Virus record (IMG/VR): IMGVR_UViG_3300013104_000034
Location: 1-43,949 of that record
Strand: one strand, 5' to 3'
Source of the DNA: a virus
DNA length: 43,949 nt
The position numbers and the translations under genes were made by a program. Of the stretch, positions 37,097 to 43,826 are shown in pieces (position 1 is the first letter of the stretch; every line of letters begins with the position of its first letter). The notes below the pieces were generated by a model that was given only the letters and a program-made list of their open reading frames with translations, was not told where the DNA came from and did no database searches.

Positions 37097-38101
37097 ATGA
37101 CATACGATGAACTTGTATCGGGCGGCGAAGCGGCGATCGCGTCTCTGATTGGCAGGCAAGAATCTCTTCAACTTGAATTTAAAGCAAATGATGATCGCGA
37201 CCCCATTTTTGTCGATGGGGCAATCACGAAATCAGGCAAGAAGATGCTAGCGAAAGAAATCTCAGCTTTTGCGAACTCAGCAGGTGGATTGATTGTCCTC
37301 GGAGTAGATTGCAGGCCGGTAGATAAGGTGGACCAAGCAGTAAAACTCACCCCAATTTTACGCCTTTCCAGGGCCGAAACTACGGTGAGAGACGCAGCCT
37401 CGGAACTTCTTCAGCCGCGCCATGATGGAATAAGGGTTGCTTCCATACGATCGGAGGAAGTAGCTGACGCCGGGTACATCATTATTGACGTCCCGCGATC
37501 CGAACGCCGGCCGCACCGCTCAGAAGCCACTGACCAAAAGCAGTATTTCAAACGGTCCGGGGGGAGCGCTTTTGCGATGGAGCATTACGACATCGAAGAC
37601 GCTTTCAATCGCGCGTCTTCGCCCTCATTGATACTGGAAGTCTCATATTCGGCTGGAATGCAGGTTGGAACACAAGAACAACACTATAAACTTGATATCG
37701 CACTTGAAAATACAAGCGACGTCACCGCCAAGATGATCAGCATGCAAATTTGGAATCGACACGGCGCCGTATTTGGAGACGATAGGCATGCCCAAGTATC
37801 TGCCAAGCAGACCTTCTACAAAGGTCGATACCACTTCGCCGGCCCAATGGACTTCGCGCTTCACCCTGGTGAAAAACGGCTCTTTCACGCCTTCACATTT
37901 GTTGCAAGAACGACAATTGACGGAGGCGTGGTCTGTGGAAGGTATGATCTTGAACCTGGATCAATCCATTTCAACTATTCAATATCAGCCGAGAACATGC
38001 GTATGAAATCCGGCAGGTACGAGCTCAATGACTCTGAGATGTATAACTTTGCTGCTGTATTCGGTGCTGCACAAACAAGAAAAGAGCGATTCACACCATG
38101 A
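37097..38101 (+). CDS. AlbA_2 (Schlafen-type) ATP-binding protein
   Basis: 334 residues. Residues 10-165 match the AlbA_2 domain: RQESLQLEFKANDDRDP, then GKKMLAKEISAFANSAGGLI and VLGVDCRP, and AGYIIIDVPRSERRPHR with KQYFKRSGGSAFAMEHYDIE (the loop contacting nucleotide and the acidic residues of the fold). Schlafen-type AlbA_2 proteins include nucleases acting on tRNA/RNA and defence components. Residues 180-334 are a beta-rich domain that is not recognised (IALENTSDVTAKMISMQIWN, DGGVVCGRYDLEPGSIHFNY). The gene is comparatively AT-rich and transcribed alone, with its own terminator. An exclusion or defence role is plausible. Confidence 0.78.
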   Translation: MTYDELVSGGEAAIASLIGRQESLQLEFKANDDRDPIFVDGAITKSGKKMLAKEISAFANSAGGLIVLGVDCRPVDKVDQAVKLTPILRLSRAETTVRDAASELLQPRHDGIRVASIRSEEVADAGYIIIDVPRSERRPHRSEATDQKQYFKRSGGSAFAMEHYDIEDAFNRASSPSLILEVSYSAGMQVGTQEQHYKLDIALENTSDVTAKMISMQIWNRHGAVFGDDRHAQVSAKQTFYKGRYHFAGPMDFALHPGEKRLFHAFTFVARTTIDGGVVCGRYDLEPGSIHFNYSISAENMRMKSGRYELNDSEMYNFAAVFGAAQTRKERFTP

Positions 38102-38106
38102 CAAAA

Positions 38107-38139
38107 AAGGCCGGCGCATTTCCGCACCAGCCTTCTTTT
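38107..38139 (+). terminator. Terminator of the AlbA_2 gene
   Basis: Imperfect hairpin (AAGGC/GCCTT outer stem, inner GG/CC and GC/GC pairs) followed by CTTTT, right after the stop codon. Confidence 0.65.
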
Positions 38140-38241
38140 GCTTCTCTGCGCCGCCAGTACATCCGTGGTCGACGATAAAGCCGCTGCGCTAACGCGCTGC
38201 CATGACCTATCTAACTGCCCGGCGCGCTTAAGGTTCCAGCA

Positions 38242-38445
38242 TTACCAACCCTGACGACCGTACCAGTCGTCGATGTCTTTCTTGGTCTGGTCCTTCGCAT
38301 AGCCATAGCGCTCCTGGATTTTGCCTTCCAGCTGCTCGCGCTTGCCATTGATGACATCAAGGTCGTCGTCGGTGAGTTTGCCCCACTGCTCCTTAACCTT
38401 GCCCTTCATCTGCTTCCAGTTACCTTCTACGCGGTTCCAATCCAT
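38242..38445 (-). CDS. CsbD-family protein
   Basis: 67 residues. MDWNRVEGNWKQMKGKVKEQ, WGKLTDDDLDVINGKREQLE and GKIQERYGYAKDQTKKDIDD is the complete CsbD (YjbJ) pattern, a stress-induced protein in bacteria with a helical fold. Start at 38445 was chosen because GAGGAGA lies 7 bases upstream and the domain starts there; a longer frame of 27 codons has none. A chromosomal-type stress gene in the prophage is likely cargo. Confidence 0.92.
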   Translation of the reverse strand: MDWNRVEGNWKQMKGKVKEQWGKLTDDDLDVINGKREQLEGKIQERYGYAKDQTKKDIDDWYGRQGW

Positions 38446-38476
38446 TGATATGTCTCCTCTTTGTTGTGTGAGGAGA
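38446..38476 (-). promoter_or_regulatory. Hairpin that would mask the CsbD ribosome-binding site
   Basis: Minus strand: TCTCCTC (38476-38470), loop of 10, GAGGAGA (38459-38453). The 3' arm is exactly the Shine-Dalgarno of the CsbD gene, so folding would hide it. A switch opened by heat, a factor or transcription speed is possible. Confidence 0.5.
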
Positions 38477-38550
38477 AAACGCAAGGTGGCGCAAATGGTT
38501 CCCCGATAAGTCAGAACGGCGATCAAGGCCGCCGCAGACGAGACAAAAAA

Positions 38551-38587
38551 AGCCGTCGGCCTTGCAGGGCCGACGGCTCAATTTTTT
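38551..38587. terminator. Strong bidirectional terminator
   Basis: An 11-bp perfect stem AGCCGTCGGCC/GGCCGACGGCT with loop TTGCAG has CAATTTTTT after it on the plus strand and TTTTTTT on the minus strand. It separates the CsbD side from the regulator unit. Confidence 0.85.
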
Positions 38588-38633
38588 ACCACCAAAATGG
38601 TGGTTTTTGCTTGCGTTACCACCAAAATGGTGG
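38586..38633. promoter_or_regulatory. Twin palindromic operators upstream of the XRE-type regulator
   Basis: TTACCACCAAAATGGTGG occurs twice (38586-38603 and 38616-38633), start-to-start exactly 30 bp. Each holds the palindrome CCACC-AAAAT-GGTGG. The spacing equals about three turns of DNA, so two dimers would bind on the same face. It lies about 190 bp before the regulator gene. Confidence 0.65.
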
Positions 38634-38686
38634 CATAAAGAAATCACCGAAGCAAACCCGCTTCGGCAACCCGACTGGAGGATACC

Positions 38687-38755
38687 ATGAGCATCAAGCT
38701 CACCGTCCAAGTCCGGTTCGGCAAGTGGAGAGTAACGATCTCCATCGGCCGTTAA
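38687..38755 (+). CDS. 22-residue peptide upstream of the regulator
   Basis: GGAGG lies 6 bases before the ATG. It encodes MSIKLTVQVRFGKWRVTISI then GR, a basic beta-hairpin-like peptide. It lies between the operators and the regulator gene. It may be a leader peptide or a true microprotein; too short for family assignment. Confidence 0.4.
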   Translation: MSIKLTVQVRFGKWRVTISIGR

Positions 38756-38821
38756 ACTGGGGGCCGGAGGGGCTGCAACCTCTCCGGTTCCCCAAGATAA
38801 CAAAAGGGAGTGTGGAATTCA

Positions 38822-39064
38822 ATGTTTGACCTGAAGACCCTGCGCAACGGCGCAGCCTTGACCCAAGCAGAATTTGCGGAGGCCATGGGCGTTCCTTTGC
38901 GTACCTACGAGAACCTGGAGAGTGGATCGACGCCAACTCGCCCGGTTCACTTGAACGCGGCCTACTGGGGGCTGATTAAATTGGCCCATAAGTCTGGCCG
39001 TGGTCTAGGCTTTCTCCCCTTTGAGATCGGCGAAATAGTTCGCAAGGTGGCCAGTAGCTCTTAA
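38822..39064 (+). CDS. Cro/XRE-type helix-turn-helix regulator
   Basis: 80 residues from the ATG at 38822 (AAGGGAG 11 bases upstream). FDLKTLRNGAALTQAEFAEA, MGVPLRTYENLESGSTPTRP is a classic lambda-repressor-like HTH (helices around 16-38). Short, with no dimerisation or peptidase domain, so Cro-like or an early regulator. A strong hairpin (38758-38796) lies in its leader, and twin palindromes upstream are candidate binding sites. Its stop overlaps the convergent prim-pol stop. Confidence 0.85.
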   Translation: MFDLKTLRNGAALTQAEFAEAMGVPLRTYENLESGSTPTRPVHLNAAYWGLIKLAHKSGRGLGFLPFEIGEIVRKVASSS

Positions 39065-41286
39065 GCCGCGCGTACAAACACCGCCAGTTCCCGCCTGACC
39101 GGGTCGCGCTCCTCCCGCTCGACAAGCGCACCTTCACGCATCAGCGCCGTCACAAGGCTGGAGGCGCGCTTGCGCTGGACGTTGTCGTCCAGATCCAGCC
39201 CCACAGCGTACGCTACAGCGCTCCCGACCCAGTTCTTGGCCTTCGGTGACTTCTTGTAGTCGGACGCGCTCACGGCCGCCAGAATCGACGCACGCTGCTC
39301 TTCCGTCAGATCTCCCGCGACCTCCTCCGCGCTCGGCCAATGCCATTCCGTCACCACCGGCGCGAAGTCCTGCGGCTGAGCAAGGCCGGTCCCGTTTCCC
39401 AGCGGCGTCGAGACCAGATGGCGCCATTCTGCCTTGTGTGAGAGCGGCGTCAGGTTGGACTTGCCATAGGTGGTGTAGAAGTATCCAAAACGATCTTCCT
39501 TGTTGATACCCGCCTCACCTGCTTGCTCTTCCGACATGCGGTTTAGGACGCGCACCGAGCGCGCCGCGCCGATCAGCGACACCGCACCGCGCGCATCTTC
39601 GACGGTAGCCTCTCGGTCGGCGACCTTGCGCAGATGGTGCACGATGTCGATCGAACAATTGGTGTAGTCGGCGATCTGCGCCCACAGCTTCGCCACCTTG
39701 TCGATCGCGCCGTTGTCATTTTCGTTCACGCCGTGCGTGGACACGAATGGGTCCACGATCATGACATCGATGCCATATCGCTCGATCTGCTCGACCACCG
39801 CCTCAACAATCGGCTGCTGGATGCGCACGCCAGCCTTCTTGTCTTCGATGGCGACGACCAGTTCCTGTTCTCGGCCGCTATCCAGGAAGAGATGTCCCTC
39901 AAGGTCGGCAGGCTTCAGCTTATAGTGGATGCAAGCCGCCATGATGCGCCGCTCCATTTCGTCGCGCGGGTCTTCGGCATTGAATATCCACGTGCGCAAG
40001 CGCTTGGGTGGCTTGATTCCGAGCAGAGCCCTGCCCGACACCATAGCAAGGCCCTCAGCGATGCTGGCCGACGTCTTACCAAGGCCGCCCGGCGATACCG
40101 TAACAGAGACGTACTTGCGGATGAAATGCGAGCCGTAGGCGAACTCACGACGAGGCAGTGTCTTGGGGTCGATCCACTTGAATGCCGTGGCGACGATCGG
40201 TGATTGTGGCACGTTGTCGTTGGCGGGCTCGATGTCGCCGTTCGGTGATATGGCTTCCTGCTCGGGAATATCCGCGCCGTTTTGCGGCACTTCTTCCTGT
40301 ACGGTAAGGTCTGCATCGATCCGTGCCGCCTGCTCGCGCAGCCTGCCCTTCTCTAGCCCACGCTGGATCATGCGCGTGATGTCCACAAGACGCGTGTTAT
40401 CGTGCGCAGGGAAGTCCGGCTCCGGGATGTGGCGCGGGTTCTGTATCCCAGCCTTAAGGCCGTTCTCGATCGTCTTGCAGCAGCGCGACCAGTCCCTGCC
40501 CCATCCACGCGCAACGTCCTGCAGCAGTGCGCGTGCCTCGGCCTCGCCAAGTGCACCGGCGCCTACGATAGTGCCGATCGAGAATGCAGCGTCATTCAGT
40601 GCGTTGTTGCGCGTGCCTATAGGCGCACCGGCAAGGTCTTCCAGTTCGCGGTCGACGGCCGCATCGACATAGGCGTTGTTGGTGGCGGCCGACAGGCTGT
40701 ACTGCGTGTGAGTGGGCGCCGACTTCGGCAGCAGCAGGTCGAGCAACCACGCCGGCGCGTCCGCGATCTCGCGCGTTTCTGTTTTCCACTTGTAGGATCG
40801 GCCATTAGCCATCGTGCTGCCAGCGGCAAGCACGTAACCGCCTTCGGACCTGATATCCACGCCTGCGCCAAGAGCGCCACGGTTGCGCGTGCCCACGACG
40901 TACTTGAAGTAGATATGCAGCCCGCCGTTCGGGCTCGTCACGCGTGCCGTGTCGGGGAGCTGCCCGTGCTCGGCTTCCATCTCAGCCAGCCAGTCGAAGC
41001 CGTTGGCACCGCCCGGCTTGTTGTCGATGTCTAGCGCGAAGAGGCCGGTCTTCTCGCCAGTCGGCAGGCCGACAGCCGCATCTGGCCAGTCCGACCACCA
41101 TCTCTCGATGATGCGAGGAAAGCGTGTTGCACCCTTGAAGCCATTGGGGGTCAAAGGCGTCTTCTCGCCAAGCGTGATGATCTCGCCGGTGGCTGGGTCG
41201 ACGTGCTCTTCGGCGTGAGAACGGCAAGGAAATACCGGCCAGCCTTGGACGACGTAGTGTTGCGCTAGTTCAAGAGGCGTTTGCAA
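39061..41286 (-). CDS. Bifunctional primase-polymerase / helicase-type replication protein
   Basis: 741 residues. N-terminal prim-pol domain: LAQHYVVQGWPVFPCRSHAE, GLPTGEKTGLFALDIDNKPG (catalytic D-x-D, about 86 and 88) and SPNGGLHIYFKYV. C-terminal AAA_25/RepA-like ATPase: Walker A SPGGLGKTSAS (about 398-408) and Walker B DVMIVDPFVSTHG. A linker holds ANDN (355-358). The start is a TTG at 41286, chosen because GAGGAGA lies 6 bases before it in a structured leader; an ATG-initiated frame 132 bases upstream runs into the broken Mrr gene. It primes and unwinds phage DNA. Confidence 0.88.
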   Translation of the reverse strand: MQTPLELAQHYVVQGWPVFPCRSHAEEHVDPATGEIITLGEKTPLTPNGFKGATRFPRIIERWWSDWPDAAVGLPTGEKTGLFALDIDNKPGGANGFDWLAEMEAEHGQLPDTARVTSPNGGLHIYFKYVVGTRNRGALGAGVDIRSEGGYVLAAGSTMANGRSYKWKTETREIADAPAWLLDLLLPKSAPTHTQYSLSAATNNAYVDAAVDRELEDLAGAPIGTRNNALNDAAFSIGTIVGAGALGEAEARALLQDVARGWGRDWSRCCKTIENGLKAGIQNPRHIPEPDFPAHDNTRLVDITRMIQRGLEKGRLREQAARIDADLTVQEEVPQNGADIPEQEAISPNGDIEPANDNVPQSPIVATAFKWIDPKTLPRREFAYGSHFIRKYVSVTVSPGGLGKTSASIAEGLAMVSGRALLGIKPPKRLRTWIFNAEDPRDEMERRIMAACIHYKLKPADLEGHLFLDSGREQELVVAIEDKKAGVRIQQPIVEAVVEQIERYGIDVMIVDPFVSTHGVNENDNGAIDKVAKLWAQIADYTNCSIDIVHHLRKVADREATVEDARGAVSLIGAARSVRVLNRMSEEQAGEAGINKEDRFGYFYTTYGKSNLTPLSHKAEWRHLVSTPLGNGTGLAQPQDFAPVVTEWHWPSAEEVAGDLTEEQRASILAAVSASDYKKSPKAKNWVGSAVAYAVGLDLDDNVQRKRASSLVTALMREGALVEREERDPVRRELAVFVRAA

Positions 41287-41335
41287 TGTGGGTCTCCTCT
41301 GTGGTGATGAGGCGGCGCCGATTGGTGGTCGACGC
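41287..41335 (-). promoter_or_regulatory. Structured early leader before the prim-pol gene
   Basis: Minus strand: 7-bp stem (one G-U) with the 7-nt loop CCACCAA (41315-41335), then ATCACCACA, GAGGAGA and a TTG start. The leader settles the choice of start codon. Confidence 0.62.
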
Positions 41336-41345
41336 AGTATTCTGT

Positions 41346-42164
41346 TTAAATCTCGGCGAAGAACTCCTTCACCACGCTGACTTTTTCGACCATCTCGGTT
41401 TTCACGCCGAGCTTTCAATTCCTTGAGGATCGCGGTGAGATCCTCACCGTTGATCAGATCGAGAAAGTACCAGTTGTGATGAATAGCGCCTTGTCAGTTC
41501 GTCCCTGCATAGCGCCCCTAAAGTTGCGAAGGTCTCCCGCTCCAACCGTATCCTTGTAACGTTTGCACTGAACCACGACCTTGAAGGTCAGGACGCTGTT
41601 GACGGTCACGGTTCCTACTGCATCAATCCCTCCGTCGCCGGACCCACCGGTAACTGTGACCTTCGAGAATCCCAACTCGAGCAACAGTCGCTTCGCTAGT
41701 CGCTCAAATGCAGCTGGGTTCATGCTTTTGATCGTGTCCAACACGTCCGTCTGCCATTCGATCTCGTCGACTGGAGTCGCGATTGGCGGAACAGGTTCGA
41801 CATCGACTTGTGCCGCGTCGTTTCCCTTTGGCGACATACGTTTCTTGTTCGGCGCGACGCTTTCTGCCTCTTCCTTGGAAACGGTTCTTCCAATCAATGT
41901 GAGAACCCACACCCCGCGTTTCGGGTTCTCAAGAATACCGGCGTGTTTCAACCATGTCTGGACCCAAGCTACCCGATACGACACTTCCGACGCGGGTCCA
42001 TTGTGGTGGAGTTCCGTCATCACATCTTCCGATAGCCCCATGATTTCCGCTATCTTGTCCAGTAATTGCTGCTTGTCAGCAGAGCCTCCAAGCTCCCTGA
42101 ACGCAACCACGGTTGGCCATATAAAGTCACCGTAACCCGGCACTTTTGTCTTAACTTTTAGCAT
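41346..42164 (-). pseudogene. Disrupted Mrr-family restriction endonuclease
   Basis: The open part (42164-41454, 236 residues) has an Mrr_N winged-helix domain (GYGDFIWPTVVAFRELGGSA, SYRVAWVQTWLKHAGILENP) and most of the Mrr catalytic domain: LGFSKVTVTGGSGDGGIDAV and VVVQCKRYKDTVGAGDL, with the D and Q-x-K of the PD-(D/E)xK site. It stops after ALFITTGTFSI. The usual C-terminus continues in other frames: YFLDLINGEDLTAILKEL and then KLGVKTEMVEKVSVVKEFFAEI, ending at TAA 41348-41346. About 15 codons normally lying between TGTFS and DLINGE appear to be missing, and one more shift follows. So it is degenerating; whether the truncated protein is active is unknown. It lies next to a methyltransferase gene. 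Confidence 0.8.
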
Positions 42165-42216
42165 GCGATCACCCCCATTGATTTGGCGACGATCGCACGC
42201 TTTGGTTTCGCAAAAG

Positions 42217-43431
42217 TTAGGCTGCTCGTTTCTGGTTGAGTTCTATCGAGTTGTCGTTTTGACTAATGGCACATATGGCGCGCTCCACCCTTATGATGGC
42301 TCGTCCGATTGCTTCGGGGATTTGCGGGCATACGGCGTCACCGAAGGCTTCGACGATGAGGCTAGCTGCAACTGTCCCTCGCGGACCGCCGATTGCAATG
42401 CGCGACTGAGCCACCCAGCAGGATAACCCATCATCCACCCGTAGGTGATGGGCAAGGCCGCTGTTCCAGTCAGACCATGGCTCTGTAAGAGATTGGCCAA
42501 CGCCCTCGCCCTCGCTCCCGCCCACTTGTCCCTGTTCGGGTCCAGGGAGCCTGTCTCCAACTCGTGCATAGCCTGGTGCATGTGCTCGCCCAATGGTCTG
42601 TCGCGTGGATGCTTCCAAGCATTCGACCCCGCCCTTCCGCGCCCCGCGTCCCGCTTCACTGGCGTCGGCATCAACCCAAGTGTTCGATAGCCCATTGCCA
42701 TCGCTGTCACTAGCGACGTGCCGGTAGATTTCGCCCTCAGAGCTTTGGTTATCTCTGGTCCGTGAGTTGCGTCTGAAGCCTTGGGTGTCGCCAACAAGTT
42801 CGATCCCGTTAGAACTTTTCTCATTTCGAATGTCGCGCCCGATCCCCCACCATTTCCCAGCCCACCATCCGCTGCCATTGGCGTCGCTAATTTTGAACCC
42901 GATAAGCCAGCTTCGCTTGCGTTCGTGATTGGCTCCGATGTCTCCAGCACTAACCACGAATGGCCAGCAGGTGTAGCCGATTGCCGCCAACGCATCGATG
43001 ACCCTGTCTGCGCCTCTAATTCGGAGATTAGCGCTATTTTCAAGAGCGAACCAACGAGGTCGGCATTCGTCGATGAGGCGGACAGCTTCGAAGTAGAGGC
43101 TGCTACGCGCGCCGTCGACGCCCTTGCCTTTGGTGTTTGCGCTGCTGATGTCTTGGCACGGCGGGCTTCCGACGATGATATCGGGGAGTCCAACGCCATC
43201 CCGAATAAGTCTGTCTGCGGTAAGGATTGTGACGTCGTCATAAACAGGAACTCCAGGATTGTTCTGCGAGTAAAGAGTGCGACGCCAGTCAATGACCTCG
43301 CAAGCGGCAATGGTCCGATATCCGGCACGGTGCATTCCAAGAGACCATCCTCCCGCCGCAGCACTGAAAAGGTCGAGAACGCGGATACCGGCGTGATTGT
43401 CATTTGCGTATTGCATCTTACACTCCATCAA
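42217..43431 (-). CDS. C5-cytosine DNA methyltransferase
   Basis: 404 residues. Motif I VLDLFSAAAGGWSLGMH, motif IV GSPPCQDISSAN (catalytic C92), motif VI ALENSANLR (ENS in place of the usual ENV), motif VIII GANHERKRSWLIG, and the C-terminal AFGDAVCPQIPEAIGRAI matching motif X. The target-recognition region (about 185-320) is polar and repetitive. ANDN at 9-12. The ATG overlaps the preceding stop (ATGATGG). It methylates a DNA sequence, guarding phage DNA or host; specificity is not predictable. A long second frame lies inside (see 42291-43403). Confidence 0.88.
   Translation of the reverse strand: MMECKMQYANDNHAGIRVLDLFSAAAGGWSLGMHRAGYRTIAACEVIDWRRTLYSQNNPGVPVYDDVTILTADRLIRDGVGLPDIIVGSPPCQDISSANTKGKGVDGARSSLYFEAVRLIDECRPRWFALENSANLRIRGADRVIDALAAIGYTCWPFVVSAGDIGANHERKRSWLIGFKISDANGSGWWAGKWWGIGRDIRNEKSSNGIELVGDTQGFRRNSRTRDNQSSEGEIYRHVASDSDGNGLSNTWVDADASEAGRGARKGGVECLEASTRQTIGRAHAPGYARVGDRLPGPEQGQVGGSEGEGVGQSLTEPWSDWNSGLAHHLRVDDGLSCWVAQSRIAIGGPRGTVAASLIVEAFGDAVCPQIPEAIGRAIIRVERAICAISQNDNSIELNQKRAA
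42291..43403 (-). other. 370-codon alternative reading frame within the methyltransferase gene
   Basis: The same strand read in another frame is open for 370 codons. Its translation holds LRWRQSATPAGHSWLVLE, KLATPMAADGG, LLATPKASDATHG, LMPTPVKRDAGRG and YGWMMGYPAGW. These resemble the W/L-PTP-x-x-x-D repeats and W-L-M-G-x-P-x-x-W of proteins often annotated as phage methyltransferase-associated. The last part, SKPSVTPYARKSPKQSDEPS, is the frame-shifted image of motif X. Whether it is expressed is unknown. It is a possible case of overlapping coding. Confidence 0.35.
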
Positions 43432-43802
43432 AACGGTGCCTCACTCAGCGCCGCCCTCAGCCCCTGAGCACATCCCTCCCAAGCAGCCTTGACCATCATC
43501 CGCTGCATGAGTTCGTCAAAGTGCGCGAGGTCCGTCACGCCATGCTCGGCGATGTACTCGCCGACGGCATCGACGCCGGCATCCAGGGCGCGCAGCTCAT
43601 AGTCGTCGAGGCGATCGATCTTCTTGTAATTGTCGATGCCCACGGCGCACCTCCGGCAGATATAGTGGGGGTCTTTCTCGCGGCTGTTGGCGTTCACGCC
43701 AATACCGAAGGCGTGCATGCCGCAGACGAAGCAGGTGGTTGGGTTATGGTCGGCGTCGACCGTTGGTGTGTGCTGGCGGGGGGTCGTAGGGAGTTTGGTC
43801 AT
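43428..43802 (-). CDS. Zinc-finger-like phage protein of unknown function (DUF6511-like)
   Basis: 124 residues. CFVCGMHAFGIGVNANSR with YICRRCAVGID gives a C-x2-C...C-x2-C zinc site (24-52). The rest is helical, including LDAGVDAVGEYIAEHGVTDL, a pattern seen in rhizobial phage DUF6511-type proteins. Its stop overlaps the methyltransferase start by 4 bases, so they are coupled. An IS inserted 24 bases before its start. Confidence 0.65.
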   Translation of the reverse strand: MTKLPTTPRQHTPTVDADHNPTTCFVCGMHAFGIGVNANSREKDPHYICRRCAVGIDNYKKIDRLDDYELRALDAGVDAVGEYIAEHGVTDLAHFDELMQRMMVKAAWEGCAQGLRAALSEAPF

Positions 43803-43826
43803 GCTTGTGCCTCTTGTGCGCTGACA

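Noticed and set aside
38586-38633. A CRISPR array
   Set aside because: Only two copies, each palindromic, with a 12-bp gap; they fit operators, not spacers and repeats. No cas genes.
41287-41418. Longer start of the prim-pol gene
   Set aside because: The extra 44 codons translate the relic of the Mrr C-terminus; the leader and TTG at 41286 fit better.
42781-43467. 228-codon plus-strand ORF in the methyltransferase region
   Set aside because: Antisense to the methyltransferase, without a start signal or motif; likely a shadow.
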